Virus record (IMG/VR): IMGVR_UViG_3300042923_000395
Span: 1-38,792 of that record
Length of the DNA: 38,792 nt
Source of the DNA: a virus
Strand: one strand, 5' to 3'
Position 1 is the stretch's first letter. Each line of letters begins with the position of its first letter. The notes beneath the pieces are model-generated. The model saw only the letters and a program-made list of their open reading frames with translations, searched no databases and was not told the DNA's origin. A program made the position numbers and the translations under genes. This document shows positions 7,557-15,065 of the stretch, piece after piece.

Positions 7557-7713
7557 TGCTTGTGATATGATATGTGCAGGAAATGTAGAAAAGATGGAGT
7601 TACCTAAATCTTCACTAGCATCTACACATAAAGCTATCAAAGCCTACAAAGTACCAAGTAAAAACCCTAAGAAGTATACAGTTAGGGTAGACATTCAAGT
7701 AGAGGAGGATTAA
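7525..7713 (+). CDS. small hypothetical protein
   Basis: The 62-residue frame begins at ATG 7525, or GTG 7522, 9-12 nt after AGGAGG and inside the end of the preceding gene. The open frame extends further upstream but without an RBS. The product is basic in the middle and ends in a beta-like YTVRVDIQVEED. No family is recognised. The gene is supported by its RBS, its overlap and the 2 nt gap to the next gene. Confidence 0.5.
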   Translation: MNRLEQTGISSACDMICAGNVEKMELPKSSLASTHKAIKAYKVPSKNPKKYTVRVDIQVEED

Positions 7714-7715
7714 TT

Positions 7716-8015
7716 ATGTCATATGGTGTTCCTAAGAAGAAAATGGTTTCAAAGAGCAGCCCAAAAAGACATTCACCAACCGCATTTGAACTGTTGGTAG
7801 AGGAGTTAGACGAATTGGACAGTGATTTAGACCGTGAGGAAAAGAAAATCGAAGGTCTAAAAGAGTCATTATATGAAGCAGAGACTAAATTTAATGCGCT
7901 TAGTATTAAGCGTAAGTACTTAGCACAAGCGGTAGAGGAATGCCGTGAGTTATGTGAAGAGCTCACAAGCAACGATGACAGTAACAAGTCATGGGAAGAG
8001 GAGGATGAAGAATAA
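7716..8015 (+). CDS. coiled-coil hypothetical protein
   Basis: The product has 99 residues. After a basic N-terminus (GVPKKKMVSKSSPKRH), residues 24-85 form a strongly predicted coiled coil with heptad leucines (LVEELDELDSDLDREEKKI), and the C-terminus is acidic. The RBS is GAGGAGG, and the stop overlaps the kinase start (TAATG). It may dimerise. No function is assigned. Confidence 0.6.
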   Translation: MSYGVPKKKMVSKSSPKRHSPTAFELLVEELDELDSDLDREEKKIEGLKESLYEAETKFNALSIKRKYLAQAVEECRELCEELTSNDDSNKSWEEEDEE

Positions 8016-8497
8016 TGCTAATAGTATTAGAAGGTTGTGACGGAACAGGAAAGACCACGCTTGCAAACAGTTTGGCAGCTATCATGAATGCTGAGGTAAT
8101 ACATTGTAGTCAATACACACCAAATGACTACTTCTTTTTCCATCAAATAATTGAGGCAAGCAAGACCAAGAATATCGTAGCAGATAGGTTTATGTATGGT
8201 CAATTCATATACCAAGAAGAGGAAGACCGTCACTTAAGTGGTATTGGTATGGATGAACGCTACCGCTCATCTTTGGAGCATTTACATATACTTGAAGCGG
8301 AATTACTTGCTGCTGGTGGTAAGTTGGTGCATGTTACGGCTCCAGATGATGAGATTAAGGAACGACTTGCTGCACGAAATGAACTCCTCATAAATGGCTT
8401 AACCGTTGAAGATGTGCAAGCCCGTTTCAGGGGAACATTTAAGCTCTCCATGTTACCTATTGTTACTTGGAATACAGGTAGATACCAATTCGATTAG
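8015..8497 (+). CDS. P-loop deoxynucleoside monophosphate kinase-like protein
   Basis: The 160-residue product has a Walker A at residues 7-15 (GCDGTGKTT), a DR motif at D57-R58 in VADRFMYGQFIY as in thymidylate and deoxynucleoside kinases, and a short lid region (IKERLAARN). It is shorter than dTMP kinase (about 210 residues) and T4 gp1 (241), so the lid and base-recognition parts are reduced. It lies directly before a dCMP hydroxymethylase-like gene. The probable job is to phosphorylate the modified dNMP on the way to its triphosphate. A plain dTMP kinase role is the main alternative. Confidence 0.75.
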   Translation: MLIVLEGCDGTGKTTLANSLAAIMNAEVIHCSQYTPNDYFFFHQIIEASKTKNIVADRFMYGQFIYQEEEDRHLSGIGMDERYRSSLEHLHILEAELLAAGGKLVHVTAPDDEIKERLAARNELLINGLTVEDVQARFRGTFKLSMLPIVTWNTGRYQFD

Positions 8498-8509
8498 GAG
8501 GATATTGTA

Positions 8510-9577
8510 ATGGTGTATAAAAAGAGGTTAGAAGAAAGCAAGAGAAGTAATCACCGACCCGTCATGAACGTTCAGCACACTGCAGTCACTTTAGATGATG
8601 CATGGTTATTTTGGTACAATGAGTTGGCAAAAAGGGCTGCAGGAGGCTCCAGTGACAGCAGAGACGGTGCTGTTGTAGGTGAAATAATTAATGCAACAAC
8701 AGTAATTCTTAATCCCACCATGAATATCATGAAGAATCAGGTACGTAAGTTACCAATGAGATATATGATTGGGGAACTTCTTTGGTATCTAAGTGGTAAT
8801 CCGTCATTGGATGCTATTAGAAATTATACAGATGCATGGGACAGAATGTCTGACGACGGTAAGTATGTTAACAGTAACTATGGTAATTTAATACAAGAGT
8901 GTGTAGACTTCCATGGAGACACCGCTGTATTCAATCAATATGACTATGTAAAAGACTTGCTTAAGAGGGATAAAAATACTCGTCAAGCTGTCATCCACAT
9001 AAAGACACCAAGAGACACAAGGGTTCACCCGACCAAGGACTTGAATTGTACCGTTTGTCTTCAATTTTTTATCCGCGATGGTGCCTTACATATGACTACA
9101 TACATGCGTAGCAATGATTTATGGATGGGCTTCCCTAACGACATCTTCCAGTTCACCTGTATCCAGATACGTCTTGCTATGGAGCTTGGTGTTGACGTTG
9201 GGTATTACACCCATATTGCTGGCTCGTTGCACTTATATGAAAGAGATTATAACAAGTCTCTTGAAAATATGACAACAGGTGTTTGTACCGATGGTATCAC
9301 CACAGGTAGAACAGGGTGTAAAACCCCTAATGTCAGTGCCGTTCCTCGTACAATTAATGAGCTAAGAGAAAGACATGGGTGTACCATTCCGTGTGAAGAG
9401 TGTAAACCAGAACGCTTTCACGCTTGCTTAGAAGGTAACCAGTTACCCATGGAAGAGACTATAGAGGAACTTGTAGGTCAGGATGAGGGTCATTATGGTG
9501 TAGACCCTGCTTACTTTGAGGAGTGTGTTAAGTCACCTATGACTGACCCTGATGACAGCTGGGAAGATTGCCTGTAG
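8510..9577 (+). CDS. thymidylate synthase homologue, probable dCMP hydroxymethylase
   Basis: The 355-residue product aligns by eye with ThyA through ELLWYLSGN, the catalytic C180 in LNCTVCLQF, R200-S-N-D203 (E. coli R166), and H241-L-Y243 (E. coli H207/Y209). The position matching E. coli N177 is D211 in GFPNDIF. In T4 gp42 the same Asn is Asp, and this shift changes substrate preference from dUMP to dCMP. With a kinase and glycosyltransferase nearby, dCMP 5-hydroxymethylation is the best guess; dCMP methylation is possible. About 60-80 residues beyond the usual ThyA length form a Cys-rich extension (HGCTIPCEECKPERFHAC) and an acidic end. The RBS is AGGAGG. Confidence 0.8.
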   Translation: MVYKKRLEESKRSNHRPVMNVQHTAVTLDDAWLFWYNELAKRAAGGSSDSRDGAVVGEIINATTVILNPTMNIMKNQVRKLPMRYMIGELLWYLSGNPSLDAIRNYTDAWDRMSDDGKYVNSNYGNLIQECVDFHGDTAVFNQYDYVKDLLKRDKNTRQAVIHIKTPRDTRVHPTKDLNCTVCLQFFIRDGALHMTTYMRSNDLWMGFPNDIFQFTCIQIRLAMELGVDVGYYTHIAGSLHLYERDYNKSLENMTTGVCTDGITTGRTGCKTPNVSAVPRTINELRERHGCTIPCEECKPERFHACLEGNQLPMEETIEELVGQDEGHYGVDPAYFEECVKSPMTDPDDSWEDCL

Positions 9578-9593
9578 GGAGGGGCTTATACAA

Positions 9594-9959
9594 ATGAAGC
9601 TTAAGAAAATTCTACTTAAAGTGGTAGATGAAGAAACTGACAAGCTAGGATGGTATCATCTTGCATACGCAGACGAAAGGGTATATCTTGGATTTTTAAG
9701 TAAACTTGGATGCAGCCGTATTGAGTTCGCTGAGTATGTCGGAAAGTGGGCACAAAATGATTTTAATATATCGCTCTCTATGACTCACAAAAACGACATA
9801 TTGGTGCTTAAGAAGCTTGTGCAGGAAAGATACCACAAAGCTCATCCATATCTGTTTGTGCCTACGAAAACGGATAGACAGGGATGGATGAGGGCTTGGG
9901 TAATGAAGAAAATGGTGGAGGAGATAAGATATTATGGACAACCAAAAGAACAAGCCTAA
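9594..9959 (+). CDS. hypothetical protein
   Basis: The ATG at 9594 follows GGGAGGGG; an upstream in-frame ATG at 9552 would overlap the previous gene without an RBS. The 121-residue product has an N-terminal beta segment, a mixed middle (GFLSKLGCSRIEFAEYVGKW) and a basic C-terminus. No known motif is visible. It overlaps the next gene by 26 nt, which suggests translational coupling with the HAD phosphatase. Confidence 0.6.
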   Translation: MKLKKILLKVVDEETDKLGWYHLAYADERVYLGFLSKLGCSRIEFAEYVGKWAQNDFNISLSMTHKNDILVLKKLVQERYHKAHPYLFVPTKTDRQGWMRAWVMKKMVEEIRYYGQPKEQA

Positions 9960-10407
9960 CTGTATAGGATGGGTTGACAGGCATAGTATAGACTGCGCTG
10001 TATGTGGTAGCTTAGAGGAGTGCCAGCAAAAAAGCAACCCGAAATCTGAAAACAAGCAGGATGAGACAAAACTACCTAGGATTATAGTAACAGATTTTGA
10101 CGGGACTCTTGTAGAGAACAGGTTCCCCGAGATTGGTAGGATTATGCCATATACATGGGACAGGATTAAGCAGGAGCAGGAAAACGGTGCTAAGATTATT
10201 CTGTGGACTTGTAGAAATCATGAAGCTGTGGACGCTGCAGTAGCTTTTTGTGCTGAAAACGGGCTAGTGTTCGATGCCGTGAACGAAAATCTTCCTGAGG
10301 TACAAAAAATGTTTGGTGGGGATACACGTAAAGTATTCGGAAATGAATACTGGGATGACCGTGCTAATCCGGAGTTTTCCTTCAATTTTCATAAGGCGGT
10401 GGGCTAA
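9934..10407 (+). CDS. HAD-family phosphatase with N-terminal Cys cluster
   Basis: The product has 157 residues. Residues 10-30 carry C10, C21-x2-C24 and C30, a possible zinc site. The HAD domain follows, with nucleophile D54 and D56 in IIVTDFDGTL, a motif II-like IILWTCRN, and YWDDRANPE near the end as the acidic motif IV. The domain lacks a large cap, as in phage and polynucleotide-kinase-type HAD enzymes. In this nucleotide-metabolism operon it could act on nucleotides or DNA ends. The stop overlaps the next start (TAATG). Confidence 0.75.
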   Translation: MDNQKNKPNCIGWVDRHSIDCAVCGSLEECQQKSNPKSENKQDETKLPRIIVTDFDGTLVENRFPEIGRIMPYTWDRIKQEQENGAKIILWTCRNHEAVDAAVAFCAENGLVFDAVNENLPEVQKMFGGDTRKVFGNEYWDDRANPEFSFNFHKAVG

Positions 10408-10637
10408 TGAAGGTGATTTTAATCAGTGTTGCCTACATAGTTATTGCTTTGATTGTCACGGGAATTATGTACCATTTACGACCATTCAAACATGACTTCC
10501 GCTCAATCGAGGAGGAGAACGGGTGCTATGTGGTAGCAGGTTGTTTATTTCCTGTGGTAGTGATACTACTTATTACATATCACGTATTTCTAATCCCATT
10601 TAAAGTTGTTGACAGGATACATGGTAGGAGGAAATAA
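10407..10637 (+). CDS. small membrane protein with two spans
   Basis: The product has 76 residues and two hydrophobic helices, at about residues 3-22 (ILISVAYIVIALIVTGIM) and 42-66 (VAGCLFPVVVILLITYHVF), joined by a charged loop, with a basic C-terminus. It overlaps both neighbours by one base (TAATG). It has no recognised family. Its site within the replication genes suggests an early membrane-acting accessory protein rather than a holin. Confidence 0.65.
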   Translation: MKVILISVAYIVIALIVTGIMYHLRPFKHDFRSIEEENGCYVVAGCLFPVVVILLITYHVFLIPFKVVDRIHGRRK

Positions 10638-10999
10638 TGCCATTAGAGAGCACGATACAGAGTAGTATACTTAAGTATCTAAATAGTTTGCCAGATTGCG
10701 TAGCCGAAAATGTGAGTGGAAACGCTGCACAGTCTGGTAGACCAGATATAAATGCATGTATAGAGGGTTGCTCCTACCGTATCGAGGTAAAGAGTCCTGA
10801 CCATGGGTATATGCCATCAAAGAAACAGATAACCAATCTTAAAAGGTGGGCTCGTGCAGGTGCTATTTGTGTGGTAGTTTGGAGTCTTGATGAGGTTAAG
10901 TTCATTGTCAAGAAAAAAGGAGCATTCAGCAGTAAATTTACTGGCTGGTATATATTTGAAGATGGTGCAATATGGAAGGGGTCACACCCAGATGATTAA
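10637..10999 (+). CDS. VRR-NUC domain nuclease
   Basis: This is a stand-alone VRR-NUC (PD-(D/E)XK) protein of 120 residues, a usual length for phage versions. Visible catalytic residues are D37 in SGRPDI, E50-V-K52 in YRIEVKSP, and the following SKKQ with Q64, then WARAGAICVVVWS as the last core strand. Such proteins act on branched DNA as structure-specific nucleases. The RBS is AGGAGG. It lies in the cluster that ends with a SNF2 helicase, the usual pairing in Clostridia phages. Confidence 0.9.
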   Translation: MPLESTIQSSILKYLNSLPDCVAENVSGNAAQSGRPDINACIEGCSYRIEVKSPDHGYMPSKKQITNLKRWARAGAICVVVWSLDEVKFIVKKKGAFSSKFTGWYIFEDGAIWKGSHPDD

Positions 11000-11011
11000 G
11001 GAGGTTAGCAT

Positions 11012-11431
11012 ATGCGTTCAAAAAGACATCTTTGTGATAGCTGTACTCAGAATTTCCCTGAATGTGATACAACCAATGAAGACATTGTGTATGGTAACGG
11101 GGTAGGAAATGATAATGTGATGGAGTGCCAGAAGTACCAGAGCAAAGAGTTATCCATATCAGAAGATATCAAGGAGAGAGTTATAGCTTGTTTACAAGAC
11201 ATTATAACAAAAAGAGGGTTGAGGGTAAGTTTTGAAATTATCAATATCTTGCCAGTTGAGTGGGGTACGTTAAGAGTCATTGTTAAGTACAAAGGAGTAG
11301 ATTTAAGGCTTGCTGAGGAGTTTAACTACAAGCAGATACACACAGGTGAAACAACCATTACTGAGGTGTGTGATTTCATAATAACCAGTATCATCTGCAC
11401 ATGGAATGCACGCCTATTTGAGGAGACATAA
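11012..11431 (+). CDS. hypothetical protein with N-terminal Cys motif
   Basis: The product has 139 residues. Residues 8-39 hold C8-x2-C11, C18 and C39, which could bind one zinc ion. The C-terminal 90 residues look like a mixed alpha/beta domain (RVSFEIINILPVEWGTLRVI). The start follows GGAGG, and the stop overlaps the helicase start (TAATGA). No family is recognised; coupling to the helicase suggests a partner role. Confidence 0.6.
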   Translation: MRSKRHLCDSCTQNFPECDTTNEDIVYGNGVGNDNVMECQKYQSKELSISEDIKERVIACLQDIITKRGLRVSFEIINILPVEWGTLRVIVKYKGVDLRLAEEFNYKQIHTGETTITEVCDFIITSIICTWNARLFEET

Positions 11432-12849
11432 TGAAATACTATCTTAAGACAAAGCCTTGGGAGCATCAGCTCAAGGCTTTGCACTATCTTTACAAGCATG
11501 ATGCAGCTGCTCTATACACAGATATGGGTACTGGAAAGACCAAGGTGATGATAGACCTCATTCAAAATAGAGGGTTTAAGAGAGTGCTGATTGTCTGTCC
11601 TAAGAAAGTCTGTGATGTATGGGAGAGCGAAATTGCAAAGCACGGATTTAGCTCCAAATTCCGTGTAATTAACCTTGCTGACTTGGGTAGTGAGAAAAGG
11701 ATAGACTTGCTCAAAAAACAGCTCCAGTGGTTAAAATTCGACAGCACAGAAGGAGTATCCACGGTGCTGATTATCAACTACGAAAGTGTGTGGAGAGAGC
11801 CTTTAGCATCTTACCTTATGCGTAAAACTGTTGGTATAGATACAGTTATATGCGATGAGAGTCATAAAATCAAGTCACCATCTAGTAAGTGCAGCAAATA
11901 TCTCACACGCATAGGGAAGACTGCCAAGCACCGTTATCTCGTTACGGGTACACCACTAGCAGAAAATCCTTTAGATGTGTATGCACAGTACCGTTTCCTT
12001 GACCATAGAGTATTTGGTACTAACTATGGAGACTTCAGAGATGAGTATGAGAATTTAGACATACGGAAGACTGCAAGACTAGGATATCGAGTGCGTAAGA
12101 AAAGTAAGCCATTCAAGAACTTGGATAAGCTTGAGAAAAAGATGTTCAGCATAGCATTCTCTATCGAGTCTACTGTTGTTCTTCCTGAAGTAACCGATAT
12201 CACCATACCATTTAAACTCAACAAAAAGACAGCTGAGTTATACAATGAGGCTGTCGAAGAAGGGGTATTGGAGCTTAATGGTGGTGTAATGGCAACAAGC
12301 AACATACTTTCTTTAATCACACGACTTCAGCAGATTGTTTCAGGTTATGTACCCGTGGAAAAAGATGATGGTACGGTAAAAACAATCAACATAGACCGCT
12401 CTAGGATAGAGCAGCTTGAAACCATCCTAGACGGGTTACCTCCTAGTGAGCCTGTTGTTGTCTTTGCCAAGTATACAAAGGACTTGAAGAATATTCGAAA
12501 GCTTTGTGAGGAAATGGACTATGGATACTCAGAATTAAGTGGTAAGAAGGATACCCTAAAAGAGTGGAAAGCTGGTGACACCAAAGTACTAGGAGTGCAG
12601 TATAAGAGTGGCTCTGAGGGTATTGACCTAACCCGTGCACGGTATTGTATTTATTACAGCTTAACACACTCACTTGCATTGTATAAGCAATCTCGTAAGC
12701 GTATCCATAGACCTGGACAGACTAGACCGTGTTATTACTATCACATCGTAGCCAAGGCCAAAGGGGTGAAAACCATTGATGAGAAAATCATGGAAGCCTT
12801 AAAGAGTAAGCAAGATGTAGTAAAATATATCATGAAGAATTTAGCATAA
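11431..12849 (+). CDS. SNF2-family DEAD/DEAH-box helicase
   Basis: The 472-residue product carries Walker A MGTGKTK (K36), the DESH box at D142-H145, motif III LVTGTPLAENP, and motif VI QSRKRIHRPGQ beginning at residue 420. This is the compact SNF2-like ATPase common in Bacillota phages, with no extra domains. It moves on duplex or branched DNA, and in these phages it lies with VRR-NUC and polymerase genes. It is the last gene of the rightward cluster and is followed within about 5 nt by a bidirectional terminator. Confidence 0.92.
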   Translation: MKYYLKTKPWEHQLKALHYLYKHDAAALYTDMGTGKTKVMIDLIQNRGFKRVLIVCPKKVCDVWESEIAKHGFSSKFRVINLADLGSEKRIDLLKKQLQWLKFDSTEGVSTVLIINYESVWREPLASYLMRKTVGIDTVICDESHKIKSPSSKCSKYLTRIGKTAKHRYLVTGTPLAENPLDVYAQYRFLDHRVFGTNYGDFRDEYENLDIRKTARLGYRVRKKSKPFKNLDKLEKKMFSIAFSIESTVVLPEVTDITIPFKLNKKTAELYNEAVEEGVLELNGGVMATSNILSLITRLQQIVSGYVPVEKDDGTVKTINIDRSRIEQLETILDGLPPSEPVVVFAKYTKDLKNIRKLCEEMDYGYSELSGKKDTLKEWKAGDTKVLGVQYKSGSEGIDLTRARYCIYYSLTHSLALYKQSRKRIHRPGQTRPCYYYHIVAKAKGVKTIDEKIMEALKSKQDVVKYIMKNLA

Positions 12850-12853
12850 GAAA

Positions 12854-12880
12854 AGCTCCCTATTTGGGAGCTCTTTCTTT
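12854..12880. terminator. bidirectional intrinsic terminator between convergent genes
   Basis: AGCTCCC (12854-12860) pairs with GGGAGCT (12866-12872) around a TATTT loop. The plus strand continues CTTTCTTT, and the minus strand continues TTTTC. It ends the helicase transcript and the convergent minus-strand transcript. Confidence 0.85.
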
Positions 12881-13208
12881 AGTCTTTCCATATAGGATTT
12901 TCTTCCGTGTATGTGATACCACGGCTACAAATTGGGATTAGATAGTTTCCTTCAACCCTCCATTCCTCTTTGTAGGGTGTGTTATTATAGCTTGTCGCAT
13001 ACCAGCTTACTTCTTTGATGTCTCTAAACCTCTTGAACCCATTTTTCATACATTTAGCATATAGTTTATTCCCAGCGTCTCTAGTTGAACCTGAGATATG
13101 AACTGATGAACCACCGAACCCATTCTGCTCAGTTACCACTTCATAGCGGTTTCTATCCTGTCGGAAAGTTATTCTGGTGTCTTCATTTTGAATTATTACT
13201 ACATTCAT
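12879..13208 (-). CDS. hypothetical protein of the reverse-strand island
   Basis: The product has 109 residues and is mixed alpha/beta, with FRQDRNRYEVVTEQNGFGG and a C-terminal stretch of aromatic residues. No motif is recognised. An AGAGG precedes the ATG. It lies 46 nt after the stop of the other small island gene and is read from the same promoter at 13628-13656. Its 3' end meets the bidirectional terminator. Confidence 0.6.
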   Translation of the reverse strand: MNVVIIQNEDTRITFRQDRNRYEVVTEQNGFGGSSVHISGSTRDAGNKLYAKCMKNGFKRFRDIKEVSWYATSYNNTPYKEEWRVEGNYLIPICSRGITYTEENPIWKD

Positions 13209-13254
13209 ACCATGCCTCTTTCTGACGGTTTTGGTTTACCGACAACCATAAACC

Positions 13255-13590
13255 CTACTTGCACATCTGCACTTTTTGTTGGAATATCTTGTTAGCTTCT
13301 TCTTTATCAGTGGTATGGTCTACTGCTAGTGCAATTCCCTTTTCGTACTCGCAATCTAAATAAACTCTAATGGTATATTCTCTTCCAACTACCTTTAAGC
13401 CCTTTAACTTCCAACCATCTTGATGCACTATGTTTTTCTGCTCACATACAATGATGAAATCTCCAACGTGGTATTTCTTTTCTTGCTCATCTATCATCTT
13501 GATGAGTGCTGGTGCGAATATCCTATCATAATACTCATTTAACTCATGATTAGTTTCTGTTCTATACCCATCACCTTGTCTCTTGCTCAT
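13255..13590 (-). CDS. hypothetical protein of the reverse-strand island
   Basis: The product has 111 residues, with a helical N-terminus (ELNEYYDRIFAPALIKMIDE) and a beta-rich middle (YHVGDFIIVCEQKNIV, LKVVGREYTIRVYLDCEYE). No family is recognised. GGAGG lies at normal distance from the ATG, and a consensus promoter starts about 30 nt upstream. Confidence 0.65.
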   Translation of the reverse strand: MSKRQGDGYRTETNHELNEYYDRIFAPALIKMIDEQEKKYHVGDFIIVCEQKNIVHQDGWKLKGLKVVGREYTIRVYLDCEYEKGIALAVDHTTDKEEANKIFQQKVQMCK

Positions 13591-13627
13591 CTATTTTCCC
13601 TCCGAATAAGTTTTCTTTGATAAGTGT

Positions 13628-13656
13628 ATTATATCATGAGTTATACGAAAAGTCAA
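13628..13656 (-). promoter_or_regulatory. consensus promoter for the two small island genes
   Basis: On the minus strand TTGACT is followed after exactly 17 bases by TATAAT, with an extended -10 (CATGATATAAT). A TTTTAAAA-type double box lies upstream at 13663-13683. The same architecture is seen at 14987-15015, 36876-36904 and 38535-38563. Confidence 0.85.
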
Positions 13657-13683
13657 CACTTATTTTAAAATATTTTTTAAAAA

Positions 13684-13709
13684 CAGAAAAGTCCTAGTTT
13701 CCTAGGACT
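13684..13709 (-). terminator. intrinsic terminator of the zinc/OB-fold gene
   Basis: AGTCCTAG pairs with CTAGGACT around a 4 nt loop (GAAA on the minus strand), and the minus strand continues TTTTCTGTTTTT. The stop codon of the upstream gene lies inside the stem, so the terminator overlaps the coding end. Confidence 0.9.
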
Positions 13710-14944
13710 TTGCATCTTGTTAGTATAGTTTGTTTGGTGTCACCATGTATTGAGTGTTCTTTGATTGTACCCTTAATGGTAAACACTTCACCATATTCAC
13801 GTCTTACACAAGCACCATTGACAACCTTTTCAAGACAATTGGATGTAGACCACTTAAAAGTATTTCCTTCCACATCTTCGAATAAGTGAATGTAGGCCAA
13901 CCCGTACTGAGTCTCGTAGCAAAATCTGTTTACATAGGTAAGGGAAAGCTCTAATTTATCACCAACCTCACCAACAAACTTATTACTCTTAACTAATCCC
14001 CTACGAGCTTCTCTTTCAAGTCTTTCTTTTTCAGTTTCCATAGCCTTGAAGTAAGCAGCTGGAAGACTTGCTAGTATGCCTAAATCACGGTATTCAACAT
14101 ATTCGTTCTTACAAGCAATTTGCAAATTACTAATATACTGGCTTGTAGTTTCTTGTGAGCTTAACCATTCAAGCATCAACTTAACGGTTTCAATGTTTTC
14201 GGTTCGGTCATGCTTAAAATCATACTTGATGATGTCTTCATAGTCTGCTTTAGAATAAGGTTGTAAGCAACTAAGTGCGATTGAACTTGTAGAACGAGTC
14301 TCCTCATCCATGGCTCTTTGCTTGCTAACAAAACCACATTTGTTAACAATTTCAACAGCTGCTTGAAGGTAGCTAACAGCGTTTACGTATCTTTTGGAAT
14401 AACCACCTAACGAACAGGAGTCATTCAATTCTTCTATTGCACTAAAGTATGAAAGATACTGAGCAACTGCTTCAGCGGATAAGCCATTAGTGAAGTCTTT
14501 CAAGCATCCTTTACCAACTTGCTTAAACTCACCAGTTACAGTGTTTTGTATAACATAGGTGTCTTTTCTGTAACGATTGCTATTACAGTGGTCACATTTT
14601 GGAGCACTTGTGCGGTACACCTCAGGAAGTTCAACACCTGAGCAACCACGAATGATATTACCATTTTCGGTGTGTTCAAGGGTAGCCACGAATTTCCAAT
14701 CATTTATAATAGCTGTGCCACCAGCTTCAATGACTATAAATCTTTCTGTGCTAACACCTGTGCGAACATTTTCTACAACACCATAAGCACCACGAACTTC
14801 TTTGCTATGTTGTACATCTCTGAACTCCTCACCAACTTCTTCATAGTGAAATTCACAGCCATACTTAGAACACTTCTTTGCGATACGTGTGAACTTTTCT
14901 TGAAGCTTTACCATGTTATTTTCGTGAATAGTGTATATTGACAT
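13694..14944 (-). CDS. conserved phage protein with zinc motif and C-terminal OB-like domain
   Basis: The product has 416 residues. The N-terminal 100 are alpha/beta. A treble-clef-like motif follows at about residues 115-148 (CDHCNSNRYRKDTYVIQ, then KQVGKGCLKDF). A helical middle section follows, and the last 95 residues look like an OB fold (GDKLELSLTYVNRF ... GTIKEHSIHG ... TILTRCKVL). I have seen this domain set in phages and plasmids without an assigned function; nucleic-acid binding is likely. It is transcribed alone from a perfect-consensus promoter and ends in its own terminator. Confidence 0.75.
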   Translation of the reverse strand: MSIYTIHENNMVKLQEKFTRIAKKCSKYGCEFHYEEVGEEFRDVQHSKEVRGAYGVVENVRTGVSTERFIVIEAGGTAIINDWKFVATLEHTENGNIIRGCSGVELPEVYRTSAPKCDHCNSNRYRKDTYVIQNTVTGEFKQVGKGCLKDFTNGLSAEAVAQYLSYFSAIEELNDSCSLGGYSKRYVNAVSYLQAAVEIVNKCGFVSKQRAMDEETRSTSSIALSCLQPYSKADYEDIIKYDFKHDRTENIETVKLMLEWLSSQETTSQYISNLQIACKNEYVEYRDLGILASLPAAYFKAMETEKERLEREARRGLVKSNKFVGEVGDKLELSLTYVNRFCYETQYGLAYIHLFEDVEGNTFKWSTSNCLEKVVNGACVRREYGEVFTIKGTIKEHSIHGDTKQTILTRCKVLGN

Positions 14945-14986
14945 TTATTTTACCTCCATAAGTAATTTTGTTTTCCTTGTAAACAC

Positions 14987-15015
14987 ATTATATCACGTTA
15001 TAAAGCAAATGTCAA
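14987..15015 (-). promoter_or_regulatory. perfect-consensus promoter for the zinc/OB-fold gene
   Basis: On the minus strand TTGACA and TATAAT are separated by 17 bases, with an extended -10 (CGTGATATAAT) and a TTTTAAAA-type double box upstream at 15022-15040. This is the strongest promoter match in the window. Confidence 0.9.
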
Positions 15016-15065
15016 CACTTATTTTAAAGAATTTTAAAATTATTTTTGCTGTCGTTTTTGTAGGG

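Noticed and set aside
8510-9577. Plain thymidylate synthase for dTMP supply
   Set aside because: Kept as an alternative, but Asp at the Asn177 position and the glycosyltransferase in the same operon favour a dCMP enzyme.
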